The position numbers and the translations under genes were made by a program. A stretch of 35,977 bases of DNA from Chitinophaga pinensis. GTDB taxonomy: Bacteria; Bacteroidota; Bacteroidia; B-17B0; Aurantibacillaceae. The DNA lies in the NCBI GenBank assembly GCA_945887955.1, contig CAMCZO010000022.1, positions 1-35,977 on the forward strand, in the 5' to 3' direction. This document shows positions 27,002-35,977 of this stretch, piece after piece. Position 1 is the stretch's first letter; every line of letters starts with the position of its first letter. The notes under the pieces are model-generated. The model was not told the DNA's origin. It did not search any database and worked only from the letters and a program-made list of their open reading frames with translations.

Positions 27002-28144
27002 ATGAAAAAAATAATTTTATTTCTATTTATTTCTTATTCAGCTTTATCTTTTTCACAAAGCATGCAAGTACAAAACATGTTTAATTATTTGCGAAATAAA
27101 GAATACGAAAAAGCTAAATCATCTGCAGATGCCGCTTCTATTCACGAAACAACAAAATTAAGTTCTAAAATGTGGTTATATCGTGGTAATGTTTATAAAG
27201 CAATTTATTCCGACACCTCAAAAAAAGTTAGAGATATTGATTTAGCTGCCGAAGAAAAAGCATTAGAAGCATATATTAATTGTTTAAAATATGATAAAGA
27301 TGTAATTTATAAAGAAGATGCAAAAGGCCCATTAGTATTAACGGCAGCAGCTACAAGAAATAAATCAAATTATTACAAACAAAATAAAGAGTTTGATAAT
27401 GCTATTTATTGTCTAGAATTATTAGAATTATCATTGCCATTTGATTTTGATCAGGGAATAAAACGAAACAATATAACCAAAGAAAAATTACTATTTGATA
27501 AGTTTGATTTATATAAATTTGCCGCTAATAAATCTAAAACAATTGAGTATGCCAATAAATTAATTGAAGCTAATTATAAAGATTCAAAAATATATACCGA
27601 TATGGTTAAAATTTCTTTAATGGACAAAGATACATCTGCAGCTTTATCCTATATCGAAAAAGGTAAAATCATGTTTGAAGATAATATGACTCTTATTGGA
27701 ACAGAAATTGATATTTTTTTAGCTCGTAAAAAAATTAACGAACTAAAAGATAAACTTAATAAAGCTATAGATTTGGCTCCAGATAACGAATTATTGCATG
27801 CAGTCTTAGGACAAGTTTATGAAAAAAGTGGAGATTTAGTTAATTCAGAAAAAGAATATTTAAAAGCATTGGAAATTAAACCTGATTATGAAATTATTAA
27901 TTTTAAGTTAGGTGCATTTTATTTTAATTTAGCTGCAGAATTTAATAAAAAATTAAACGATCTTCCACCAAAAGAAACAGTTAAATCTAAAGATTATAAT
28001 GAAAAAATAATCGATAATTTTAAAAAAGCCATTCCTTTTCTTGAAAAAGCTTTTGAAACTAACCCTGATAAAGCCTATAAACAAAGAATTTTTCAAGCAT
28101 ATTCTCGATTAGGAGAAACTGAAAAGGCATTAAAATATAAATAA
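27002..28144 (+). CDS. Exported tetratricopeptide-repeat protein
   Basis: A 380-residue protein with a signal peptide (MKKIILFLFISYSALSFSQ) and helical repeats. The clearest TPR unit is ELLHAVLGQVYEKSGDLVNS plus EKEYLKALEIKPDYE at about 260-295; weaker helices precede it and the C-terminus has NFKKAIPFLEKAFETNPD. TPR proteins are protein-binding scaffolds, so a periplasmic or envelope-facing scaffold is likely; no partner can be named. The next gene begins 14 bases downstream and has the same architecture with a similar ending, so the pair looks like an old tandem duplication. A terminator lies between this gene and the M16 gene, so it must have its own promoter, which I could not identify. 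Confidence 0.85.
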   Translation: MKKIILFLFISYSALSFSQSMQVQNMFNYLRNKEYEKAKSSADAASIHETTKLSSKMWLYRGNVYKAIYSDTSKKVRDIDLAAEEKALEAYINCLKYDKDVIYKEDAKGPLVLTAAATRNKSNYYKQNKEFDNAIYCLELLELSLPFDFDQGIKRNNITKEKLLFDKFDLYKFAANKSKTIEYANKLIEANYKDSKIYTDMVKISLMDKDTSAALSYIEKGKIMFEDNMTLIGTEIDIFLARKKINELKDKLNKAIDLAPDNELLHAVLGQVYEKSGDLVNSEKEYLKALEIKPDYEIINFKLGAFYFNLAAEFNKKLNDLPPKETVKSKDYNEKIIDNFKKAIPFLEKAFETNPDKAYKQRIFQAYSRLGETEKALKYK

Positions 28145-28158
28145 TAAATTTGGTAATT

Positions 28159-29520
28159 ATGTTAAAAAACAAAATATTTTTTTGTCTTATATTTTTTCTC
28201 TCGATAGAACTATTTGCTCAAAAATCAAAGCTTAATTTAGCTTGGCGTTCGCTTAGCGATTATGAAGAAACTCTTAAAGAAGGTTTAGGTGATACTACTC
28301 AATTATTTAAAGCAAAACAGGCTATTGATTTAGCCTTAACAAACGAAACTACTAAATCTCAATTAAAAACGCATGTTTATAAATTCCGAATTAGTTATGC
28401 TTATTTTCAATTTCAATTAAATTCTGAAATAAAAAATTTAGAATTAAGTATCAACGATAAGAATGAACGTATTTTGATTGCTTACGGAAATACAAATTTA
28501 ACCGATTTTGAAATTGCTAGTAATGAATTAACTATAATTAAATCAATTGACCCGAAATTTATTAACACCATTCAAGAGGGAATTTCTGGCGATATATCAA
28601 ATCTTAATGAAGATGATTTAAAGTTTGCCAGGTCATTGCAACAAATGAGATTAGAATCCTCAAATATTGCTTCTGGAAAATATAAAGTTAAAAAATATGA
28701 TGATGCCGCCAATTATTATTACAAAACGGCCTTTATTAATACAATTTTATCTACATCAAAAGACACAGCAAATTTTTATAATGCTTGCATAGCTGCGGCT
28801 AAGTCTAAAAATTTAGATTATATTATAGATTATAATAAAAAAATGATTGATGCGAAAATTGCTATTTCATATAATTATGAAGCTATTTTTAATGCTTATA
28901 TTCAAAAAAATGATTCTGTTTCCGCTTTAGAAAATTTGTCTATGGGTAGAAAATTATTTCCGGATGATATTGGATTGCTAACTGAAGAAACTAATTTATT
29001 TTACGCAAATGATAAACATCAAGAAGCATTAGATAATTTAAAAATTTCTATTCAGAAAGATTCTACTAATGCATTATACTATTTATTTATGGGTAATATT
29101 TACGACAATTTAGCTAATCCAAAAAATAAACTCACATTTAAAGAGCTAGAAAAACCTAAAAACTTTGAAGAACTCTTTAAAAATGCTGAAAAAAATTACT
29201 TAAAAGCAATTCAACTTAATCCAATTAATAAAGATTATTTATACAATTCTATGTATAATTTAGGTGCGATGTATAATAATTACGGAGGTTATATAGAAAA
29301 TAAAAAGTTAGATAAGTCTGTTAATTTAGCTAAATACCAAAAAGAAAATGGTGAAAAAAGCCAAGAGTATTATAAAAAAGCGATTCCTTATTTAGAAGAG
29401 TCATATAAAATAAAATCAGACGATAAGTATACGATGAATGCTTTGAGATTATTGTATTTTAAAACAAATAATAATACCAAAGCAAAAGAGATGGATGAGA
29501 AGATGAAATCAATTAAATAA
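28159..29520 (+). CDS. Exported tetratricopeptide-repeat protein (paralogue of upstream gene)
   Basis: A 453-residue protein starting at ATG 28159 (signal peptide MLKNKIFFCLIFFLSIELFA); a TTG three codons upstream is possible but unnecessary. TPR-like helices include ALDNLKISIQKDSTNALYYL plus FMGNIYDNLANP and NAEKNYLKAIQLNPINKDYL. The C-terminal YYKKAIPYLEESYKIKSDDK matches NFKKAIPFLEKAFETNPDKA of the preceding gene. It is predicted to be periplasmic or attached to the outer membrane. The two genes are 14 bases apart and probably cotranscribed. No enzyme motif was seen. Confidence 0.85.
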   Translation: MLKNKIFFCLIFFLSIELFAQKSKLNLAWRSLSDYEETLKEGLGDTTQLFKAKQAIDLALTNETTKSQLKTHVYKFRISYAYFQFQLNSEIKNLELSINDKNERILIAYGNTNLTDFEIASNELTIIKSIDPKFINTIQEGISGDISNLNEDDLKFARSLQQMRLESSNIASGKYKVKKYDDAANYYYKTAFINTILSTSKDTANFYNACIAAAKSKNLDYIIDYNKKMIDAKIAISYNYEAIFNAYIQKNDSVSALENLSMGRKLFPDDIGLLTEETNLFYANDKHQEALDNLKISIQKDSTNALYYLFMGNIYDNLANPKNKLTFKELEKPKNFEELFKNAEKNYLKAIQLNPINKDYLYNSMYNLGAMYNNYGGYIENKKLDKSVNLAKYQKENGEKSQEYYKKAIPYLEESYKIKSDDKYTMNALRLLYFKTNNNTKAKEMDEKMKSIK

Positions 29521-29552
29521 CAACCCGAATTTCAAAAAATTACGAGTTTTTT
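29521..29552 (+). terminator. Weak candidate terminator after the TPR genes
   Basis: AACCCGAATTT and AATTACGAGTT form an interrupted stem (three mismatches) around a short loop, followed by a seven-T run. It is in the right place, just past the stop of the second TPR gene, but the stem is poor. Confidence 0.35.
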
Positions 29553-29569
29553 TAGTTGCTATTATTTTA

Positions 29570-31834
29570 TTATTTTACACCTGCTCTAATAATATTAAGC
29601 GCACCACCAGCTTTAAACCACTCTATTTGTTGAGCATTGTATGTATGATTAGCTTTAATTTCGTCTTGTGTCCCGTCTGAATGTTTAAACAATAATGTTA
29701 ATGAGGTTCCTGGAGAAAAAGTAGTTAAGCCAATAATATTGATACTATCATTTTCTTGAATTTTTTCGTAGTCAGCTTTGTTTACAAAAGTTAAAGCTAA
29801 CATGCCTTGTTTTTTTAAATTTGTTTCGTGAATGCGAGCAAATGATTTTACCAATACTGCTCTAACGCCTAAATGACGGGGCTCCATGGCTGCATGTTCT
29901 CGCGAAGAACCTTCGCCATAATTTTCATCACCCACAACAATCGAACCAATACCTTGTGATTTATATGCCCGTTGAACTTTTGGAACTGATTCATAAGTGC
30001 CACTTAACTGATTTTTAATCGTATCTGTTTTTTCGTTAAAGAAATTAACTGCACCGATTAACATGTTGTTTGATATGTTATCTAAATGTCCTCGAAATTT
30101 TAACCAAGGGCCAGCCATCGAAATGTGATCAGTAGTACACTTTCCTTTAGCTTTAATTAATAATTTTAAATCACTCAAATCATTTCCTTCCCACGCTGAA
30201 AATGGATCTAATAATTGTAAACGATCGCTAGTGGGTGATACATTAATTACAATATGACTTCCGTCAGCCGCTGGAGATTGAAATCCTGAATCTTTTACTT
30301 CAAAACCTCTAGTTGGTAATTCATCTCCGTTTGGCGCATCAAATTTAACTTGTTCACCTTTTTCGTTAGTTAAAAAATCGGTTAATGGATTAAATGTTAA
30401 GTCGCCTGCAATAGCCATAGCAGTAACAATTTCTGGGGATGCAACAAAAGCGTAGGTATTTGGATTACCATCGGCACGTTTGGCAAAATTTCGGTTAAAA
30501 GAGTGTATGATTGTATTTTTTTCGTGTTTTTCAGAACCCATTCTATCCCACATTCCTATGCATGGCCCGCATGCATTAGTAAATACTTTGGCTCCAATTT
30601 GATCAAATATATCTAAAAAACCATCGCGTTCAATGGTATATCTAATTTGTTCTGAACCTGGATTAATTAAATATTCAGCTTTTGCTTTTAAATGTTTTGA
30701 AGAAACTTGTTTTGCTAAACTTACCGCTCGCGAAATATCTTCGTATGAAGAGTTAGTACAAGATCCTAATAAGCCAACCGAAATTTTTGTTGGCCAAGCA
30801 TTAGCTAAAGCCACTTCTTTTAATTTTGAAATAGGCGTAGCTAAATCAGGAGTAAACGGACCATTAACATGAGGTTCTAATTCAGATAAATTAATTTCAA
30901 TAACTTGATCAAAGTACTTAGATGGATTTAAATAAACGTCAACATCGGCAGTTAAATGTTCTTTAACTTTGTCAGCTAGGGCCGCAACATCTTCACGACC
31001 AGTAGCTTTTAAATAACGGCTCATGCTATCATCATAACCAAATGTAGAAGTGGTTGCGCCAATTTCGGCACCCATGTTACAAATAGTGCCTTTACCCGTA
31101 CAACTCATTGATATTGCACCTTCGCCAAAATATTCAACAACAGCATCGGTTCCACCTTTAACTGTTAAAATGCCTGCTACTTTTAATATCACATCTTTTG
31201 GAGCGGTCCAACCAGATAATTTACCAGTTAATTTCACACCAATTAATTTTGGCATTTTTAATTCCCAAGCTAAGCCTGCCATTACATCACAAGCATCAGC
31301 CCCTCCAACACCGATAGCAATCATTCCTAAGCCACCAGCATTAACTGTGTGAGAATCTGTACCAATCATCATTCCTCCGGGAAAAGCATAGTTTTCTAAA
31401 ACGACTTGATGAATAATACCTGCGCCTGGTTTCCAAAACCCAATACCATATTTATTTGAAACAGAACCCAAAAAATCAAAAACTTCTTTACTTTCTTTAT
31501 TTGCAAAAGCTAAATCATCATTGGCGCCATTTTTAGCTGTAATTAGGTGATCACAGTGAACTGTAGATGGAACAGCAACTTTTGGTCGACCAGATTGCAT
31601 AAATTGTAACAAGGCCATTTGAGCCGTAGCATCTTGCATTGCAACTCTATCAGGCGAAAAATCAACATAAGATTTTGCTCTTTCGAATTGATCTTGTTTT
31701 TGATCGGTATGTAAATGAGAATAGAGAATTTTTTCGGTTAGAGTAAGCGGACGGTTTACTAATTTTCTTGCAGAATCTATTTTTGAGGGCATTTCTGCAT
31801 AAACCTTCTTTATCATTTCAATGTCGAATGCCAT
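29570..31834 (-). CDS. acn: Aconitate hydratase, mitochondrial-type
   Basis: A 754-residue aconitase that converts citrate to isocitrate in the TCA cycle. The three [4Fe-4S] ligands are present: Cys359 in [10 protein letters not shown] and Cys422 and Cys425 in [11 protein letters not shown]. Other family blocks are VHCDHLI (92-98), [11 protein letters not shown] (158-168) and, in the swivel domain, [14 protein letters not shown]. Its length of about 750 and its sequence style place it with mitochondrial ACO2-type enzymes, the common form in Bacteroidota, rather than bacterial AcnA (about 890) or AcnB (about 860). It is complete, starts at ATG 31834, and converges with the TPR genes. It stands alone on this strand. 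Confidence 0.96.
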   Translation of the reverse strand: MAFDIEMIKKVYAEMPSKIDSARKLVNRPLTLTEKILYSHLHTDQKQDQFERAKSYVDFSPDRVAMQDATAQMALLQFMQSGRPKVAVPSTVHCDHLITAKNGANDDLAFANKESKEVFDFLGSVSNKYGIGFWKPGAGIIHQVVLENYAFPGGMMIGTDSHTVNAGGLGMIAIGVGGADACDVMAGLAWELKMPKLIGVKLTGKLSGWTAPKDVILKVAGILTVKGGTDAVVEYFGEGAISMSCTGKGTICNMGAEIGATTSTFGYDDSMSRYLKATGREDVAALADKVKEHLTADVDVYLNPSKYFDQVIEINLSELEPHVNGPFTPDLATPISKLKEVALANAWPTKISVGLLGSCTNSSYEDISRAVSLAKQVSSKHLKAKAEYLINPGSEQIRYTIERDGFLDIFDQIGAKVFTNACGPCIGMWDRMGSEKHEKNTIIHSFNRNFAKRADGNPNTYAFVASPEIVTAMAIAGDLTFNPLTDFLTNEKGEQVKFDAPNGDELPTRGFEVKDSGFQSPAADGSHIVINVSPTSDRLQLLDPFSAWEGNDLSDLKLLIKAKGKCTTDHISMAGPWLKFRGHLDNISNNMLIGAVNFFNEKTDTIKNQLSGTYESVPKVQRAYKSQGIGSIVVGDENYGEGSSREHAAMEPRHLGVRAVLVKSFARIHETNLKKQGMLALTFVNKADYEKIQENDSINIIGLTTFSPGTSLTLLFKHSDGTQDEIKANHTYNAQQIEWFKAGGALNIIRAGVK

Positions 31835-32137
31835 ATTTTTTTTTTAATTATTTAGACATCTAAATTATAAAAAAAATAGCAATATTAAAATTTATGTGTT
31901 TTATAATCTATTAATCTATTGTAAATTTGTTAATTTTAATTATTAAATCTATCATTGATATTTCGCTTATCGTTTAAAATTCTTTTTATTTTAATGCATT
32001 CTTGTATTACATTTTTTTTACTGGCCATCATTTTTTAGACTATGAATATTAATTTGATACTTTCTATGTACATTCGTGTTAATTTTAATTCTATTTATTT
32101 TTTTTAGTTTTTTTTAATTGGAATTTTAATATTAATC
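31835..32137. other. Divergent intergenic region between acn and helicase genes
   Basis: A 303-base, very AT-rich stretch with no credible gene in either direction. It must carry the promoters of both genes. The only full TAnnTTTG match on the plus strand is at 31922-31929; no minus-strand match was found for acn. The helicase transcript would have a leader of about 200 bases, long enough for cold-shock-type regulation, but I see no defined structure in it. Confidence 0.5.
31922..31929 (+). promoter_or_regulatory. Candidate -7 box (TAAATTTG) for the helicase gene
   Basis: TAAATTTG matches TAnnTTTG but no TTG lies at the right spacing upstream, and the box is 209 bases from the ATG. In such AT-rich DNA a chance match is quite possible. 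Confidence 0.25.
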
Positions 32138-33379
32138 ATGAAATTTTCGGAATACCATATTTCTAAAGAAATAAAATTAAGTTTAGAAGAATTAGGTTTT
32201 AAACGACCCACGGATATTCAATATAAAGCTATACCCTCAATTTTAAAATTAGAAGATGTATTAGCTATTGCTCAAACCGGCACTGGTAAAACTGCCGCTT
32301 TTGCTATTCCCGTTATTAATTTATTACATGTTAGAAAAGAATATGATGATTTGCCAGGCATAAAATGTTTAGTAATGGTGCCAACTCACGAATTAGCAAT
32401 TCAAATTACAGAGGTATTTACCTCAATTGCAAAACACACAAAAATTACCACATTAGGAATTTATGGCGGGGTTGACCAACAATCTCAAATCGAAACATTA
32501 AAAAATGGTGTAGATGTATTGATTGCAACACCCGGCAGATTGTTTGATTTAGTAAATCAAAAACACATCAAGTTAAGATCAGTAGAAATTTTAATATTAG
32601 ATGAGGCAGACCATATGCTAGACATGGGTTTTTATAAGGATATTAAATATTTAACAACTTATTTACCACAAAAAAGACAAACCTTATTTTTTTCGGCAAC
32701 AATAAATGAACACATAAAGGATTTAGCTTATTCTTTAGTTAAAAATGCTATTCGTATTCAAATTTCTCCTAAAGACCCCGTAAATAAAAATATTGATCAT
32801 TGTGTTATGTTTGTTGCAATGGATGACAAACGTTTTTTCTTAGAACGATTAATAAACGAAAATCCAGGAACAAAAGTTTTAGTATTTGTTCGTACAAAAG
32901 TAAGAGCTGAAAGGGTAATGTCTGCTATGGATAGAGTAGGAATAAAAAGTGTAACCATGCATGGGGGTAAAGATCAGGAAAATCGATTACAGGTATTAAA
33001 TCAATTTAAAAGTGGGGAAGTGAATTTATTAATTGCGACTGATATAAGTGCAAGAGGTATTGACATTGCTAACATAGATTATGTTGTAAATTATGATTTA
33101 CCCGATGAACCCGAAAATTATGTTCATAGAGTTGGACGGTCGGGTAGAGGAACAAAAAAAGGAAATGCAGTTTCTTTTTGTAGTGATGAAGAAAAACCAA
33201 TTTTAACTCAAATAGAATCTTTCTTAACAAAATCAATAAAAGTATTAGAAGTTAAAAAAGGTGATTATGCACAAACTTTATTATATACCGAAGATACTAC
33301 TGATAATTGGAAATTATTGATGAAAGAAGCTGCAGAGTCTGATAAAACAAAACCAAAAAAGAAAAATAAAAAGAAATAG
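32138..33379 (+). CDS. DEAD-box ATP-dependent RNA helicase
   Basis: A 413-residue RhlE-like RNA helicase that unwinds short RNA duplexes, acting in ribosome assembly or mRNA turnover. Motifs in order: Q motif GFKRPTDIQ (20-28), motif I AQTGTGKT (45-52), motif Ia PTHELA (82-87), GG (110-111), TPGRL (131-135), motif II DEAD (155-158), motif III SAT (186-188), HGGKDQENR, motif V ATDISARGIDI and motif VI HRVGRSGRG. The C-terminal tail is very basic (KTKPKKKNKKK), a common RNA-binding extension. Motif Ia has His84 where most DEAD-box proteins have Arg (PTRELA). The stop is only two bases from the stop of the convergent gene. Confidence 0.95.
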   Translation: MKFSEYHISKEIKLSLEELGFKRPTDIQYKAIPSILKLEDVLAIAQTGTGKTAAFAIPVINLLHVRKEYDDLPGIKCLVMVPTHELAIQITEVFTSIAKHTKITTLGIYGGVDQQSQIETLKNGVDVLIATPGRLFDLVNQKHIKLRSVEILILDEADHMLDMGFYKDIKYLTTYLPQKRQTLFFSATINEHIKDLAYSLVKNAIRIQISPKDPVNKNIDHCVMFVAMDDKRFFLERLINENPGTKVLVFVRTKVRAERVMSAMDRVGIKSVTMHGGKDQENRLQVLNQFKSGEVNLLIATDISARGIDIANIDYVVNYDLPDEPENYVHRVGRSGRGTKKGNAVSFCSDEEKPILTQIESFLTKSIKVLEVKKGDYAQTLLYTEDTTDNWKLLMKEAAESDKTKPKKKNKKK

Positions 33380-33381
33380 TT

Positions 33382-34803
33382 TTATATAAATTTACATTTT
33401 CTGCTAGCAAAAGCGCACATTCTTAATAATATAATTCCATGTTTAAATCGAGATATGTTTGTTTCACCGTATGTTCGTTCTTTATATCTAATTGGCACTT
33501 CTACAATTTTTAAATTTAGTTTGTGAGCGCCAAATAATAAATCAAAATCTCCAAATGGATCAAATTCACCAAAATAAGTTCTATTTTTAATTAATTTGAT
33601 ATAATCTTTTCGAAACATCACTTTAGTTCCACATAAAGTATCTTTAAATCTTTGTTCTAAGAGCCATGTAAATGCCCAGCTAAAAAAATGATTACCTAAA
33701 TAATTTAAAAAACGCATAGCTTCTTTATCCATGGGATAAACTAATCGAGTACCATTAATAAAATCTCCTTTTCCGCTAGCAATGTTATTATAAAATTTAG
33801 GTAAATCTTCTGGTGGCACAGTTAAATCGGCATCTAAAATCATTAAAATATCACCAGTAGCTATTTTGTATCCTTCACGAACAGCATCTCCTTTTCCTTT
33901 TCCTTTTTGTTGTCCTATTTTAATGTCATGGCTAGAAGCGTATTTTTTTTGAATGTCTTGAATTTTTTGCCAAGTATCATCGGTGCTATTCCCTTCGATG
34001 AATATAATTTCGATGTGTTTGCCAAAATTAGGTAATCTCAAAATAGCATTCTCTATATTTCCACTTTCATTTCGCGCAGGAATTATAACTGAAGTAGAAT
34101 ATTTATTAAAGTAATTATTTATATTTATTTCTGGTAATGGTTTAGCGAAACTATAAATGTTTAAACTAAAAAATCTAAAAAAGGGAAATTTAGCTAAATA
34201 TTTATTTAAAATAAAAGATAAAACAGGAAAAAAGATCGGGAAAATTAATCGTTTACTGTTTCTGTATACATCAAAACCAGAAACGTAAAGTAAATTATTA
34301 ATATCTCTTGTGCTGAGCCAATTTTGAGTAGGTGTTTTTTGTTTAAGACCAATTAATTCAGAAAATTTAATTAAGGGTTCCCAGATTGAATTATAATATT
34401 GAACAATCACTTTAGTATTAGGATGGCAGCATTTTTTTATTTGTTCGAATACATTTTGAATGTCATCAACAAAACCAATTAAATTACTTATAATTATTAG
34501 GTCAAATGTTTGATTCAACTCAATGTTATTGGCATCCATTAACAAAAAATTAATTTTTTTATCCTTATGTTTTTCTTTTGCCCATGAAATATATTCAGAA
34601 CTAAAATCAATACCTGTTTTTATTGAGCCAGAAATGCTTGCAAGTAAATCTCCACTTCCGGACCCAACTTCTAATACGGAGCTATCTTCGTGAGAAAAAT
34701 AGTTTGTGTAATTTGAAATTTCATCCCAATAATATGAGCTAAAAAAACGTTTTTTACGTTTTTTACCTTGTTGATTAAAATATATTTGTTTTGTTTCTTC
34801 CAC
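33382..34803 (-). CDS. Fused SAM-dependent methyltransferase and GT2 glycosyltransferase
   Basis: A 473-residue two-domain protein. Residues 1-200 form a class I methyltransferase (SAM motif VLEVGSGSGD at 43-52, TGIDFSSEYI, acidic MDANNIE). From about 237 a GT2 family glycosyltransferase of the dolichyl-phosphate mannose synthase type begins: TSVIIPARNESGNIENAI, EGNSTDDTW, GKGKGDAVREG, metal-binding LDADLTV near 323-329, then GTRL, DTLCGTKVMFRKD, and the GETNISRFKHG tail. GT2 members of this type transfer sugars from nucleotide donors to polyprenyl-phosphate or a glycan. The start is GTG at 34803, directly after the TAA of the upstream gene with no gap, and there is no ATG before the SAM motif. 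It is probably the last gene of a glycan-modification operon. Confidence 0.88.
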   Translation of the reverse strand: MEETKQIYFNQQGKKRKKRFFSSYYWDEISNYTNYFSHEDSSVLEVGSGSGDLLASISGSIKTGIDFSSEYISWAKEKHKDKKINFLLMDANNIELNQTFDLIIISNLIGFVDDIQNVFEQIKKCCHPNTKVIVQYYNSIWEPLIKFSELIGLKQKTPTQNWLSTRDINNLLYVSGFDVYRNSKRLIFPIFFPVLSFILNKYLAKFPFFRFFSLNIYSFAKPLPEININNYFNKYSTSVIIPARNESGNIENAILRLPNFGKHIEIIFIEGNSTDDTWQKIQDIQKKYASSHDIKIGQQKGKGKGDAVREGYKIATGDILMILDADLTVPPEDLPKFYNNIASGKGDFINGTRLVYPMDKEAMRFLNYLGNHFFSWAFTWLLEQRFKDTLCGTKVMFRKDYIKLIKNRTYFGEFDPFGDFDLLFGAHKLNLKIVEVPIRYKERTYGETNISRFKHGIILLRMCAFASRKCKFI

Positions 34804-35556
34804 TTAAATTTTCTCTATTTCAATAGTACAAAATAAACCAATTTGTTTAAAAAATGGCGAAAATAGCCACTCTATTCCCTTTACAAAATTATACATAAAA
34901 AACGGAAGCATTGCACTTCTTGATACGCCTCCACTAATAATGTAAGAAAATGGAGAATGATATTTAATGGAGTTAATTTTTAATGATGGAAAATCCTTTT
35001 TAAACAAGTCTAAATCTCTTTCAAAATAAATATAAGGTAAAGCTTGGTTACTATTAGATAAAGGGTTTCCAGCTTTAATTTCTCTTTGTCCCTTTTCATC
35101 AAAAGGTTCGTGATGAAACCGTTTGTAGATAAATCTTGCCAAGGAGCTATTTGCTGGTTCGGTCATAATTATTTTACCACCTTTAATTAATGTACGTTGC
35201 GCTTCTTTTAAAAATAAGTGTGGCTTGGGGATATGGTGAAAAACGTTTAGCATAACTATACTTGCCAATTCATTTTCTTTAAAAGGAATTTCTTCAGCAG
35301 TAAAAATTAGGTCTACATTTGGCAAGATTAAAATATCGCTGGTAATCACTTCTGGAAAAACATCTTTTAGAAATCCCCCACCTGAGCCAATTTCAAGATA
35401 TTTTCCATTTTTAATTTCTTTTGATTTTATTATAAAAATTAAATACCAATCGGTATATATTCGTTTTAAAAATGCTTTTTTTAATATAATATCCCTATGC
35501 GCTAAGCTTGCGTTTGGATCATCTAAATCAAAGTCTATTTTATATTTTTTAAACAT
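34804..35556 (-). CDS. Class I SAM-dependent methyltransferase
   Basis: A 250-residue enzyme with SAM motif I YLEIGSGGGFL, a following acidic TSDILILPNVDLI, and the post-motif LNVFHHIPKPHLFLKEAQR plus GGKIIMTEP, typical of methyltransferase domain 11. C-terminal hydrophobic segments (SAMLPFFMYNFVKGIEWL) suggest association with a membrane or lipid substrate. Start set at ATG 35556, where it overlaps the end of the FkbM gene by 8 bases (ATGTTTAA), a classic coupling arrangement; a longer TTG start at 35607 would overlap that gene by 59 bases. It lies directly against the fusion gene. The context suggests methylation of a sugar or lipid carrier in a surface glycan; the substrate is not known. 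Confidence 0.85.
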   Translation of the reverse strand: MFKKYKIDFDLDDPNASLAHRDIILKKAFLKRIYTDWYLIFIIKSKEIKNGKYLEIGSGGGFLKDVFPEVITSDILILPNVDLIFTAEEIPFKENELASIVMLNVFHHIPKPHLFLKEAQRTLIKGGKIIMTEPANSSLARFIYKRFHHEPFDEKGQREIKAGNPLSNSNQALPYIYFERDLDLFKKDFPSLKINSIKYHSPFSYIISGGVSRSAMLPFFMYNFVKGIEWLFSPFFKQIGLFCTIEIEKI

Positions 35557-35977
35557 TTGAACGCTTTGCAAAAATATTAAAATAATGTTCTTCTCCCAAT
35601 TTTTCAAGTGCTTGTACTTTTTCTATATCTAGTTTTTGCATAGAATTTTTGTTGAGTAAATAACAATTGAATCCATTACCTTTTAAAAAGTTAAAATACT
35701 CACTAACAGAACTGCCAGATTTTCTTAATCCGTAAGGCCAGAATTCTGAAATTATTTTGATATTTGTATTACTGTTTAATGTTTTAATTAGGCCTTTAAT
35801 GGCTTGCATTTCAAAACCCTGAATATCTATTTTTATAAAATCAATTTTATTTAAATTTTCAAATAAGAAATCGTCAATACTAACTGCGTCAATTTCAAAT
35901 TCTTGATCATATTCGTCGGGCTTATAAGTGCGATGATCAACATTTAAATTTTTTGAGGTATATATTTTGATTTTTTC
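35549..35977 (-). CDS. FkbM family methyltransferase, 5' end beyond window
   Basis: Only the C-terminal 142 residues are visible; the frame is open to the right edge, so the ATG at 35809 is internal. The visible part reads VDHRTYKPDEYDQEFEIDAV then SIDDFL and the key block IDFIKIDIQGFEMQAIKG, the acidic helix region typical of FkbM (methyltransferase domain 21), followed by a divergent tail. FkbM enzymes O-methylate sugars and polyketides, often in polysaccharide clusters. The 3' end overlaps the next methyltransferase by 8 bases. Confidence 0.85.
   Translation of the reverse strand, partial: EKIKIYTSKNLNVDHRTYKPDEYDQEFEIDAVSIDDFLFENLNKIDFIKIDIQGFEMQAIKGLIKTLNSNTNIKIISEFWPYGLRKSGSSVSEYFNFLKGNGFNCYLLNKNSMQKLDIEKVQALEKLGEEHYFNIFAKRSNV

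Overview
This window looks like a chromosomal segment of a low-GC member of the Bacteroidota, probably a free-living, aerobic, Flavobacteriales-, Cytophagales- or Chitinophagales-like bacterium. Four things point there. It encodes several type IX secretion system (T9SS) cargo proteins with type A or type B C-terminal sorting domains, one of them with SprB repeats. Some upstream regions carry the Bacteroidota promoter form TTG-N(~20)-TAnnTTTG. Shine-Dalgarno sequences are hard to find. The housekeeping genes (uvrA, clpC/clpS, gyrA, mitochondrial-type aconitase) have Bacteroidota-like features. I saw no rRNA, tRNA, CRISPR array, insertion sequence or prophage.

Layout. 1-2571: uvrA, 5' end cut off by the window. 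2599-7400: a promoter, a truncated remnant of a DUF7948/SBBP-type secreted protein, and a 1445-residue T9SS adhesin with ten 77-residue SprB repeats; remnant and adhesin overlap by an ATGA. 7467-9684 (minus): a methyltransferase overlapping an HTTM-domain membrane protein. 9744-14821 (minus): a lipoprotein, a 3-hydroxyacyl-CoA dehydrogenase, a secreted choice-of-anchor B protein and an Omp85-type outer membrane protein. 14891-16720 (plus): a T9SS cargo protein, a 60-residue membrane protein and rpiB. 16829-18040 (minus): an unrecognised lipoprotein. 18324-21192 (minus): clpC and its adaptor clpS. 21458-29520 (plus): gyrA, a two-domain M16 peptidase and two related TPR proteins. 29570-31834 (minus): aconitase. 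32138-33379 (plus): a DEAD-box RNA helicase. 33382-35977 (minus): a methyltransferase-glycosyltransferase fusion, a methyltransferase and an FkbM methyltransferase cut by the window end.

How the parts fit. Two themes dominate: conserved information-processing and protein-quality genes (uvrA, gyrA, clpC/clpS, helicase), and cell-surface biology (T9SS cargo, an Omp85 barrel, lipoproteins, and a glycan-modification locus continuing past the right edge). ClpS would deliver substrates to ClpC. The last three genes are tightly packed and probably form one operon for a surface glycan or lipid-linked sugar. Several annotated starts were settled from promoter position or signal peptide, and at least four genes seem to use TTG or GTG starts.

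I found no convincing wholly new multi-gene system. The most unusual items are the truncated DUF7948 leader coupled to the SprB-repeat adhesin, the near-identical 231-bp repeat array, the methyltransferase-glycosyltransferase fusion locus, and an alanine at the quinolone-determining position of GyrA.
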